Below the pieces are notes generated by a model that was given only the letters and a program-made list of their open reading frames with translations, searched no databases and had not been told where the DNA came from. A stretch of 64,000 bases of DNA from JAXMAF01 sp046350555 (GTDB taxonomy: Bacteria > Planctomycetota > Phycisphaerae > Phycisphaerales > SM1A02), in assembly GCA_046350555.1 (NCBI GenBank), contig JAXMAF010000024.1, positions 17,853 through 81,852 of the forward strand. The letters are read 5' to 3'. This document shows positions 1-7,953 of this stretch, in pieces (the first letter of the stretch is position 1; the number at the start of each line of letters is the position of its first letter). The position numbers and the translations under genes are program-made.

Positions 1-1
1 G

Positions 2-2935
2 CTCGGCGCCGCCGCGGCCGGATGTCTCTTCATCGCACTGAGCACCGCGACGGCCGCACCGTCGCCGAACGCCCTCGCGTCGCCGATGGCGCCCGCGCCG
101 GCGCGCGGAGCGGCCGGCGACGCCACGTTGTCGCTGCGCTCCTACAAGGACGAGGTGATCCGCCCGCTCGACGTCGCGCACATCGCGGTCCACGCGCCCG
201 GCGCCGCCGCCCGCGACGGGATGAACGATCGCCTCGCCGCGCTGGGGATCGGCGCGAATCGCGCCGCGGCGCTCTCGCACGGCGATCTCTTCGTCGTCGA
301 GCTTCCGGAAGGCGATCGGTCGCCCGCCGCGGTGCGCGCCGCGGTCGCCGGCATCCTGGCCGATCCGCGCGTGCCGTTCGCGACGCCGGTCGTGCTCGAC
401 GAGCGCAACCAGCCGACCATTCCGCTTCCGTCGATCTTCGTCGGCTTTGCCGACGACGTGACGCCCGTCGAGGCGGCGGCGATCGTGGCCGGCGTCGGCG
501 CTGGACGGATCCAGACGTTCGATCGCCAGCCGGGGAACATCCACGAGGTGGCGCCGGGCGCCCGCAACGGCTTCGACGCGCTCGCGGCCGCCAACGCGCT
601 CGCCGCGCATCCGCGCGTGAAGTTCGCCGAGTGCGATCGCGTGATCCGCATCGAGGCCGACTACGTGCCCAACGACCCGGGCTTCGGCAACTGCTGGCAG
701 CTCAGCACCGGCACCGACATCGACGTGAACGCGCCCGAGGCATGGGACGTGACGGAGGGCTCGTCGAGCGTGATCGTGGCGATCCTCGATTGCGGCGTGC
801 AGCAGAACCATCCGGACATCCATCAGCTCACGCCGGGCGAGGACGAGACGAGCCTCGCGTGGCTCGGCTTCAACGGCGGGCCGATCTTCGACTACGACAA
901 CCACGGCACGTCCGTCGCCGGACTCGTCTCGGCGTACATCGACAACTCCCTCGGCGGCGTCGGCGTCTGCCCCGGCTGTCGCACGCTGGCCGTGAAGATC
1001 GCCTACGACGACGATCCGGATCCCTTCTGGACATCGCAGGACTCCTGGGTCGCCGACGGCATCTACGACGCGCAGTCGCGCGGCGCGCGGATCACGAACT
1101 CGAGCTTCTTCATGGGCTCGTCCGCGATCACGACGACGGCCTATTCGACAACCTCCGGCTCGATGCTCCACTTCGCGTCGGCGGGCAACGGTGGCGACGA
1201 CGGGATCGGCGATCCATCGCTGTCGTACCCCGCGTCGCTCGCCGCCTGCCAGGCGGTCGCCGCGCTCAATTCCAGTGGGACGCTCACCTCGTTCAGCAAC
1301 TGGGGCGCCGGACTCGACTTCGCGGCGCCGGGCACGGGCACGTACACGACCGATCGCACCGGCAGCGCCGGCTATGCGAGCGGCGACTACACCTACTTCA
1401 GCGGCACGTCGGCGGCCTCGCCCATCGCGGCCGGCGTCGCGGCGCTGATCTGGTCGGGCGACACCAGCAAGAACGCTGGACAGATCCTCTCGATCATGCA
1501 GTCGACGGCGAAGGATCTCGGGCCGGGCGGCTACGACACCACCTACGGCTACGGCATCCCGCGGGCGTATCCGGGCGTGCTCCAGACCGCGTTCGAGCCG
1601 GAGTGCGGCGCGGGCGGCAACTGCTACGACAGCAATGGCGGTCCGGGCTGCTCGGTCCAGAGCTGTTGCTACACCGTTTGCACGGCCGACTCCTATTGCT
1701 GCAACGTCACGTGGGACGGCATCTGCGCCAACGAGGCGATCGACTTCTGCACGAGCTGCGGCAGCCCCGGCGCCGGCGCGTGCTTCGCCAGCCATGGTGG
1801 CGGCGGATGCCAGAGCAGCGCGTGCTGCTCCTCGGTCTGCGAGATCGACAGCTATTGCTGCAACAACAACTGGGACGGCATCTGCGTCGGCGAGGCGTGG
1901 GATCTCTGCACCCCCGAGAGCGACACCTGCGGCGGCGCCATCGCGCTCGCGACCGGCGTGCCGTACTCGTTCAACACCTCCAACGCGAACACCGACGGCA
2001 TTGCGAACGACGGCTGCGACTTCTTCGGCGACGACCAGATCTGGAAGGACGTCTGGTTCTCGTGGACCGCGACATGCGGGGGCTACATGACCGTCAGCAC
2101 CTGCGGCACCGCGAGCTTCGACACGAAGCTGGCCGTCTACGGGCCGGGCATCTTCGGCATCACGTGCCCGAGCACCAGCTTCTTCAGCGGCGTGCTGCTC
2201 GCATGCAACGACGATTTCAGCGGCTGCTCGACCAACTCGTCCAAGATCACGATCGCCGTCGACCAGGGCACGACGTACAAGATCCGCGCCGGTGGATACA
2301 ACGGCGCCAGCGGCGAGGCGTCGATCCTGGTCACGTGCGGGATCCCCAACGACACCTGCGCGACCGCCCTTCCGATCTACGACGGAACGACGTACTTCTC
2401 GAACATCGGCGCGGCGAGCGACGGTCCGTCGATTCCGTCGTGCAACACGGCCGGCTACGACCAGATCGGCGCCGACGTCTGGTTCTCGTACGTCGCCTCG
2501 TGCACGGGCAACCTGCTCATCTCGACGTGCGACGACGCCGACTTCGACACGAAGATCGCGCTGTACGGCCCGAACGGCATCTCGGGAATCACCTGTCCGG
2601 GTGGTTTCCTCGGCGGGTACCTCGCCGGCTGCAACGACGACGCGCCCGGATGCACCGGCTTCACGTCGGAGCTGACGGTGAGCGTGGTGCAGGGCAAGTC
2701 GTACAAGCTGCGCGTCGGCGGCTACCAGGGCGCCCAGGGACACGGGCACCTGACGCTCCAGTGCTACATCCCCTGCCAGGGCGACTACGACCACAACGGC
2801 GTCGTCGATGGCGCCGACCTCGGTCTGCTCCTCGGCCAGTGGGGCACGAACGGCAACACCGACCTGAACGGCGATGGAATCGTCAACGGGGCGGATCTCG
2901 GCCTGCTGCTCGGCGCCTGGGGCGCGTGCAGTTGA
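2..2935 (+). CDS. Secreted subtilisin-like serine protease (S8) with Cys-rich repeats and dockerin-like tail, 5' partial
   Basis: The open frame runs in from the window edge; the first residues (LGAAAAGCLFIALSTATAA) look like the end of a signal peptide, so the true start lies upstream. Numbering from the internal ATG at 86, the S8 catalytic triad is visible: Asp235 in AILDCGV, His273 in NHGTSVAG and Ser442 in SGTSAASP. Two copies of a motif with CC pairs, VC and NWDGIC/TWDGIC follow (about residues 510-610), then two related modules of about 150 residues containing DVWFSW/DVWFSY, FDTK and ACNDD/GCNDD. The end carries two calcium-loop-like segments, DHNGVVDGADLGLLLGQWG and DLNGDGIVNGADLGLLLG, typical of dockerin-like tails in Phycisphaerae. 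Likely an exported or surface-attached peptidase; substrate unknown. Confidence 0.9.
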   Translation, partial: LGAAAAGCLFIALSTATAAPSPNALASPMAPAPARGAAGDATLSLRSYKDEVIRPLDVAHIAVHAPGAAARDGMNDRLAALGIGANRAAALSHGDLFVVELPEGDRSPAAVRAAVAGILADPRVPFATPVVLDERNQPTIPLPSIFVGFADDVTPVEAAAIVAGVGAGRIQTFDRQPGNIHEVAPGARNGFDALAAANALAAHPRVKFAECDRVIRIEADYVPNDPGFGNCWQLSTGTDIDVNAPEAWDVTEGSSSVIVAILDCGVQQNHPDIHQLTPGEDETSLAWLGFNGGPIFDYDNHGTSVAGLVSAYIDNSLGGVGVCPGCRTLAVKIAYDDDPDPFWTSQDSWVADGIYDAQSRGARITNSSFFMGSSAITTTAYSTTSGSMLHFASAGNGGDDGIGDPSLSYPASLAACQAVAALNSSGTLTSFSNWGAGLDFAAPGTGTYTTDRTGSAGYASGDYTYFSGTSAASPIAAGVAALIWSGDTSKNAGQILSIMQSTAKDLGPGGYDTTYGYGIPRAYPGVLQTAFEPECGAGGNCYDSNGGPGCSVQSCCYTVCTADSYCCNVTWDGICANEAIDFCTSCGSPGAGACFASHGGGGCQSSACCSSVCEIDSYCCNNNWDGICVGEAWDLCTPESDTCGGAIALATGVPYSFNTSNANTDGIANDGCDFFGDDQIWKDVWFSWTATCGGYMTVSTCGTASFDTKLAVYGPGIFGITCPSTSFFSGVLLACNDDFSGCSTNSSKITIAVDQGTTYKIRAGGYNGASGEASILVTCGIPNDTCATALPIYDGTTYFSNIGAASDGPSIPSCNTAGYDQIGADVWFSYVASCTGNLLISTCDDADFDTKIALYGPNGISGITCPGGFLGGYLAGCNDDAPGCTGFTSELTVSVVQGKSYKLRVGGYQGAQGHGHLTLQCYIPCQGDYDHNGVVDGADLGLLLGQWGTNGNTDLNGDGIVNGADLGLLLGAWGACS

Positions 2936-2998
2936 TGGCGGCCGCGGGCGTCGCGTGACACGCCGCCCGATCAGCGCCTGAAATCCGTCACACATCGT

Positions 2999-3028
2999 CG
3001 CGGCGGCGGGCACTCGGCCCCCGCCGCG
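2999..3028 (+). terminator. Possible GC-rich hairpin terminator after the protease
   Basis: CGCGGCGG pairs with CCGCCGCG around a bulged centre, 64 nt after the protease stop. There is no T-run, so it may be only a chance GC-rich hairpin. Confidence 0.3.
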
Positions 3029-3153
3029 ATGCATTGGCGGGTCCATGCGCGTCGCCCGCCGCGGCGCGCATCGATCGTCGAGGCGGGCTCCGGCGCGACG
3101 GGCGCGACGGGCGTGACGGGCATGCGCGGGCCGCCCGCCGCTACGCTCCGCCC

Positions 3154-5175
3154 ATGCTCCCTGTCGCGTCGCCGATCGTCGTGGTGCCGGACGGTCATCT
3201 GCCCGAGCGCATTCCCGTCGTCGTCCATCCCGACAGCGAGAGCGCGAGCAACGCGGCGGCGCTGGAGATCGCGGAGTTGATCCGTTCCCGCGCCCGCGAG
3301 GGCCGCCGCGCCGTGCTCGGGCTCTCGACCGGCTCGACGCCGCAGGGCGTCTACAACGAACTCGTCCGGCTGCATCGCGAGGAAGGGCTCTCGTTTCGCA
3401 ACGTCACGACGTTCAACCTCGACGAGTACTTCCCGATGGCGCCCGAGGCGCTTCAGAGCTATCGGCGCTTCATGCGCGAGCACCTCTTCGATCTCGTCGA
3501 CATCGATCCGGCCAGCGCCAACGTGCCGAGCGGCGACCTGCCCCGCGAGCGCGTCGGCGAACTCTGCGAGCGCTACGAGCGGGCGATCCAGGCCGCGGGC
3601 GGGATCGATCTCCAGTTGCTCGGCGTCGGCAAGACCGGACACATCGGCTTCAACGAGCCCGGCTCGCCGCGCGACAGCCGGACGCGCCTCGTCAACCTCG
3701 ACCGCGTGACGCGCATGGACGCGGCGAGCGACTTCTTCGGCGAGCGCAACGTGCCGCGTCAGGCGATCACGATGGGCGTCGGCACGATCCTGGACGCGCG
3801 CCGCATCGTGCTGATGGCCTTTGGCGAGCACAAGTCCGCGATCGTGCGCCGCGCCGTCGAGGGCGACGTCACCGCATCGGTCGCCGCGAGCTTCCTCCAG
3901 GCGCATCCATCGACCGTCTTCCTGCTCGATCCCGCCGCCGCCGCCGACCTCACTCGCTTCCGAACACCGTGGCTGCTGGGCTCGATCGAGTCGCTCGGCC
4001 TGTCGTGGGACGACGCCACCGCGCGCCGCGCCGTGCTGTGGCTGGCCCAGGCGGTCGATCCACCACACGGCAAGGCGATCCTGAAGCTCACCGACGAGGA
4101 CTACGCCGAGCATCACCTCCAGGAGCTGGTGACGGCGCGCGGCGGCGCCTACGAGGTCAACCTCGAGGTCTTCCGCGCGATGCAACGAACGATCACCGGC
4201 TGGCCCGGCGGCCGGCCGGCCGACCACGCCAACCGCGCCGTGGTCGGCGCCGCGCGCAGCGCCAGGAGTGCGCCCGTGCCCGACGAGCCGTTTCCCAAGC
4301 GCATCGTCGTCTTCAGTCCTCATCCCGACGACGACGTGATCAGCATGGGCGGCACGCTGATCCGGCTGTGCGAGCAGGGTCACGAGGTGCACGTCGCCTA
4401 CCAGACGAGCGGCAACATCGCCGTGTGGGACGAGGCCGCGCTGCGGCAGGTGGACTTCGTCCGCGAGTTTGCCGTCGCCTTCCCGCGCTACTTCGCCGGC
4501 GTCGACTCCGCCGCGCAGCTCGAAGGCGCGATCGAGTCGTTCATCGCCCGCAAGTCCCCCGGCCAGGTGGACAGTCCGGAGCTCCAGAGGATCAAGGGAC
4601 TGATCCGCCGCTGCGAGGCCCGCGCCGGCGCCCGCTATTCGGGCGTCGATCCCTCGCGCATCCACTTCCTCGACCTTCCCTTCTACGAGACCGGCCGCGT
4701 GCGCAAGAAGCCCGTCGGCGAGGAGGACATCGCGATCACGATCGACCTGCTCGAACGCGTGCGGCCGCACCAGATCTATGCCGCCGGCGATCTCAGCGAT
4801 CCGCACGGAACGCATCGCGTCTGCCTTCGGGCGATCGTCCTGGCGATCCAGCGCCTGCGCGAACGATCCGCGTCGCGCGACTGGATCGGCGCGTGCGACG
4901 TCTGGCTCTACCGCGGCGCCTGGCAGGAGTGGCGACCCGACGAGATCGAGATGGCCGTGCCGCTGGCGCCCGACGAACTCATGCGCAAGCGCCGCGCGAT
5001 CTTCAAGCACGAGAGCCAGAAGGACACCGCGCTCTTCCCCGGCCCCAACGACCCGCGAGAGTTCTGGCAGCGCGCCGAGGACCGCAACCGCAACACCGCG
5101 CGGATCTACGACCGGCTGGGGTTGGCGGAGTACGAAGCGATCGAGGGATTCGTGCGGTGGACCGGAAGCGCGTGA
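3154..5175 (+). CDS. NagB-like sugar-phosphate isomerase/deaminase fused to a LmbE/PIG-L deacetylase domain
   Basis: A 673-aa two-domain protein. The N-terminal half is glucosamine-6-phosphate deaminase-like: STGSTPQGVY near residue 59, NLDEYF with Asp90, and TGHIGFNEPG near 162-171, which match the substrate loop and catalytic Asp region of NagB. The C-terminal half (from about residue 380) is a LmbE/PIG-L zinc deacetylase, with PHPDDD at 389-394 and a second metal motif DPHGTH at 549-554. The ATG at 3154 is chosen because it directly precedes the conserved N-terminus; the frame is open further upstream but the extra residues are low-complexity. The fusion suggests deacetylation and deamination of an amino sugar by one polypeptide. 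Similar fusions are known in Bacteroidetes and Planctomycetes, but their substrate is not settled. It stands alone, not in an operon. Confidence 0.88.
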   Translation: MLPVASPIVVVPDGHLPERIPVVVHPDSESASNAAALEIAELIRSRAREGRRAVLGLSTGSTPQGVYNELVRLHREEGLSFRNVTTFNLDEYFPMAPEALQSYRRFMREHLFDLVDIDPASANVPSGDLPRERVGELCERYERAIQAAGGIDLQLLGVGKTGHIGFNEPGSPRDSRTRLVNLDRVTRMDAASDFFGERNVPRQAITMGVGTILDARRIVLMAFGEHKSAIVRRAVEGDVTASVAASFLQAHPSTVFLLDPAAAADLTRFRTPWLLGSIESLGLSWDDATARRAVLWLAQAVDPPHGKAILKLTDEDYAEHHLQELVTARGGAYEVNLEVFRAMQRTITGWPGGRPADHANRAVVGAARSARSAPVPDEPFPKRIVVFSPHPDDDVISMGGTLIRLCEQGHEVHVAYQTSGNIAVWDEAALRQVDFVREFAVAFPRYFAGVDSAAQLEGAIESFIARKSPGQVDSPELQRIKGLIRRCEARAGARYSGVDPSRIHFLDLPFYETGRVRKKPVGEEDIAITIDLLERVRPHQIYAAGDLSDPHGTHRVCLRAIVLAIQRLRERSASRDWIGACDVWLYRGAWQEWRPDEIEMAVPLAPDELMRKRRAIFKHESQKDTALFPGPNDPREFWQRAEDRNRNTARIYDRLGLAEYEAIEGFVRWTGSA

Positions 5176-5289
5176 CGTTGCGAAGGACCGTCACCGGACA
5201 AGGATCCAGGAAGCCGCCGCGGCGCGGACGACGGGCCGACGTGGTCGGGCATGGACCTTGAAATCCTTGACGAGCCCCCATGGTCGGAC

Positions 5290-5362
5290 GGGGTCCCCGA
5301 CTCCTGATTCCTGATTCCTGATTCCTGGTTCCCGGTTCCTGGTTCCTGGTTATTGGTTACTG
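5290..5362 (+). repeat. Dispersed repeat family A, single arm
   Basis: Runs of CTGATTC, CTGGTTC and related heptamers follow GGGGTCCCCGACTC. The same words recur at 22881-23117, 23276-23315 and 39297-39443, always between genes. Here only one arm is present, so no long hairpin forms. Confidence 0.75.
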
Positions 5363-5450
5363 GTGTCCGCGCGTGGCACGTTGCTTGGCGTTGGGCGCGG
5401 CTGGGCGTACAGTCGCTGCAGCGTCCGGACGGGCGTCGTCGCGACGAATC

Positions 5451-6155
5451 ATGCGATCCAGCGCTGAGAATCCCGCCTCTCCGCAGCGACGCCGCCGGCG
5501 CGCCGTGGTGTCGCTGATCCTGCTTGGGGCGTTCCTCGTCGCCGCGATGGGCAGGCTTCCGGCGATGACGCCAAGGTCGCGCGCGGAAGGCGGCGAGCGC
5601 TTTCCGTGCGAGGCGTGCGGATGCGGATGCGCATCGGCGACGGAGTGCTGGCTGCATTGCTGCTGCTACGCGCCGGAGGAACGGCTCGCGTGGGCGGAAC
5701 GGGAAGGCGTCGAGCCGCCCGGTGCGCTGCGCGCGATGATCTCGTCGCCTCGCTGTGCGTCGGTCGCGAGCGCCGTCGCCGTTGCCGGCACCGATGCCGG
5801 AGCGATCCGCTGTGCCGCGTGTCGGAAGACCGACGCGTGCGAAGGGGCATCGAACGCGGCGTCGAACGTGACGTCGAGTCCGGGCGCCGACGAGATGGCC
5901 CGTGCGAGTTCCAGCGCGGCGTCGGGCAGCCCCGCCGGCCCCGGAGCGGCCAAGGAAGTTGCGCCTCGCCGTGTGTCGCCGCTGGCGTGCAAGGGGCGGA
6001 GCGCTTCCCTTGTGGTGGCGCCCTTCGTGTCGCTGCCGGCGGGGACGGGCGTCGCCCTGCTTCCGCTGGCGCGGTGCGATCGGCTCGGGCCGCCGGCGCC
6101 GCTGGTCGCGTCCTCCCGAGTCATCGAGCTGGCGTCGCCGCCACCGCGAGCGTGA
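5451..6155 (+). CDS. Membrane-anchored cysteine-rich protein of unknown function
   Basis: 234 aa from the ATG at 5451. A basic stretch (PQRRRRRAVV) and a hydrophobic segment at residues 19-35 suggest an N-terminal membrane anchor. Residues 51-72 hold a dense cysteine block (FPCEACGCGC, ASATECWLHCCC), followed by ERLAWAEREGVEPP. I recall this CGCGCASA...CW...CCC then LAWA layout as a recurrent hypothetical family in planctomycetes, possibly a metal- or disulfide-rich extracytoplasmic module; no function is established. The rest is Ala/Ser/Pro-rich and poorly constrained. The frame opens at 5373, but the extra N-terminal 26 residues are unconvincing. Confidence 0.6.
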   Translation: MRSSAENPASPQRRRRRAVVSLILLGAFLVAAMGRLPAMTPRSRAEGGERFPCEACGCGCASATECWLHCCCYAPEERLAWAEREGVEPPGALRAMISSPRCASVASAVAVAGTDAGAIRCAACRKTDACEGASNAASNVTSSPGADEMARASSSAASGSPAGPGAAKEVAPRRVSPLACKGRSASLVVAPFVSLPAGTGVALLPLARCDRLGPPAPLVASSRVIELASPPPRA

Positions 6156-6359
6156 CCGAACCTGCCCGAACGTGACATGGCTTCCAGTTGACCCGCGCGC
6201 ACGCGCCGGGCTTGTGGCGCAGGCCCGCGGCCGGCACCACAGGCGGCGGCGCGAGCGCATCGACTGGAATCCTCCTCGGACGGTCGTCGGTCTGCGTTCG
6301 TCTTCCATTCCGTCGCACTCGTCGGCTGCGCCATCGCGCGCGGCCTCGGAGACGTTTCC

Positions 6360-7067
6360 ATGACTCCCTTCGTCGTCCGCGCCTCGGCGCGGGCATCTCG
6401 TCGCGCCTTCACGCTCGTCGAGGTGCTGGTGACCCTCGGCATCATCACGATGCTCATGGGCCTGCTCTTCGTCGGCCTGCGCGGCGCGACCGAAATCGGC
6501 CGCGCCACCGCATGCCTGAACAACATGCGCAACATCGGTGCCGCCGTCCTCACGTACGCCAACGTGCACGACGGCGAGCTTCCGATCTCCAGCCACACCA
6601 CCGGTTCCCTCACCGCGCCGTCGGCATGGCTTCAGACGCTGGCGCCGCTCGGCGCCGCGGGCAGCGTGCTCTGGTGCCCGAGCGATCCGTTCTGCGAACA
6701 GCGGCTCACCAGCTACGCGATGAACGACTATCTGGAGCCGCTCACGCCGGGGATCGACTTCGATCCCATCAGCGGCGCGACGCTGCCGGGCGGACGCACC
6801 AACGCCATCACCAAGCTGCACGTCGTGCCCTCGCCGACGGCGACGATCCTGTTCGTCGAGACGCGGGGAACGGGCGTGCTCGATCACATCCATGCCGTGG
6901 GCTGGACCAGCGCCGACCAGATCGGCGCCTGGGTCGCCACGACGCGCCACCAGGACGGCGCGAACTACCTCTTCGTCGACGGTCACGCGGCCGCGGTTCC
7001 TTGGAACCGGCTCAAGTCCGGCTTCACCGTCGAAACCAGCGTGTTCAATCCAGAGACCGCGAACTGA
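6360..7067 (+). CDS. Prepilin-type secreted protein with H-x9-DG C-terminus
   Basis: 235 aa. A short basic leader precedes RAFTLVEVLVTLGI, the prepilin peptidase site and hydrophobic spine of type II secretion pseudopilins, at residues 17-40. Further on come CLNNMRNIGAAVLTYAN and, near the end, HQDGANYLFVDGHA, the H-x9-DG motif that marks the large planctomycete family of pseudopilin-like proteins. The start at 6360 has GGAGA about 10 nt upstream. Such proteins occur in many copies per planctomycete genome; their assembly partners are not in this window. A second member lies at 23356-24462. Confidence 0.88.
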   Translation: MTPFVVRASARASRRAFTLVEVLVTLGIITMLMGLLFVGLRGATEIGRATACLNNMRNIGAAVLTYANVHDGELPISSHTTGSLTAPSAWLQTLAPLGAAGSVLWCPSDPFCEQRLTSYAMNDYLEPLTPGIDFDPISGATLPGGRTNAITKLHVVPSPTATILFVETRGTGVLDHIHAVGWTSADQIGAWVATTRHQDGANYLFVDGHAAAVPWNRLKSGFTVETSVFNPETAN

Positions 7068-7143
7068 TGCGCTCCGGTCGATTCCCGCAGCGCATCCGCG
7101 GCTCGCATCTCGATCGCAAGCCACACCAGGAAACCTTTCAACC

Positions 7144-7905
7144 ATGAACTCCCGAACCATGAACATCACGACTCTCATCGTCGCGGGCCTCGCCATCGCG
7201 CCGGCCGCGTTCGCCCACAACCACCTCACGATCGACACCGACGGCTTCCCCGGAGGACAGACCCACATCGTCGCGGGGTACTACCCGGACGAGGCGGACT
7301 TCACGATCGAGGATGGCCTGCTCCTTCACGCCGGCCGCATGGCGATCTATGCGACACCCGAGACGCTGCCCGGCGGCGCCTTCGCTGGCTGGTTCGCGGG
7401 CGACGATCTCGTGCTCACGAGCGACTACTTCTTCTTCGGCGGCAATCTCGCTGGAGGCGACTTCCAGTTCGAACTTGCCGCGGTGACGCCCGTCTCGGGC
7501 GGCCCCGCGGACCTGGCGTGGGGCAAGGTCGACGCCGGCGAGTTCGTCGCGCTGGCGCTGAGCTCCGCCGCGGACCGGCCCGCGCGCAGCTTCGCCGTCG
7601 GAGCCGGCGGACACCTGCACGGCCAGGTGATGTCCATCAGCGCGCCGGGCGTCTACGACGTGACGCTCATCGCATGGGACGCCAACGGCGTCTACGTCGA
7701 TTCGGAGCCCGTCACGTTCCGGATCGACACCGGCGTCTCGCCCGCGGACCTCGACGGCAATGGCGTGGTCGACGGTGCCGACCTCGGCCTGCTTCTCGGC
7801 GCGTGGGGCGTCTGCGCGGGCGATGGCTGCCCCGGCGATCTCGACGAGAACGGCGTCGTCGACGGTGCCGACATGGGATTGCTGCTCGCGGCCTGGTCCG
7901 CGTGA
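7144..7905 (+). CDS. Secreted protein with dockerin-like tail
   Basis: 253 aa. The start at 7144 has AGGAA about 12 nt upstream; a second ATG at 7159 is also possible. A signal peptide ends near AAFA|HNHLTIDT. The body has no family that I recognise but has beta-rich character and the segment GGHLHGQVMSI. The C-terminus carries two calcium-loop-like repeats, LDGNGVVDGADLGLLLGAWG and LDENGVVDGADMGLLLAAW, as in the protease at the start of the window. Probably exported and anchored through that tail. It is transcribed toward the next gene and separated from it by a strong hairpin. Confidence 0.8.
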   Translation: MNSRTMNITTLIVAGLAIAPAAFAHNHLTIDTDGFPGGQTHIVAGYYPDEADFTIEDGLLLHAGRMAIYATPETLPGGAFAGWFAGDDLVLTSDYFFFGGNLAGGDFQFELAAVTPVSGGPADLAWGKVDAGEFVALALSSAADRPARSFAVGAGGHLHGQVMSISAPGVYDVTLIAWDANGVYVDSEPVTFRIDTGVSPADLDGNGVVDGADLGLLLGAWGVCAGDGCPGDLDENGVVDGADMGLLLAAWSA

Positions 7906-7915
7906 ACGTTGGGGG

Positions 7916-7950
7916 GCGTCGGGCGCGACGAAGGCCGTCGCGCCCGACGC
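7916..7950. terminator. Bidirectional hairpin between convergent genes
   Basis: GCGTCGGGCGCGAC (7916-7929) and GTCGCGCCCGACGC (7937-7950) form a perfect 14-bp stem with a 7-nt loop. It lies in the 48-nt gap between two convergent genes, so it can serve both. There is no T-run. Confidence 0.7.
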
Positions 7951-7953
7951 GCG

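Noticed and set aside
2971..5010. 679-aa minus-strand frame opposite the NagB-LmbE gene
   Set aside because: No ribosome site or domain motif; mirrors the real gene.
5374..5388. Sigma-54-like promoter (TGGCACG, then TTGCTTGG) ahead of the cysteine-rich gene
   Set aside because: The -12 element is TTGG rather than TTGC and no activator site or RpoN gene is visible; chance match is likely.
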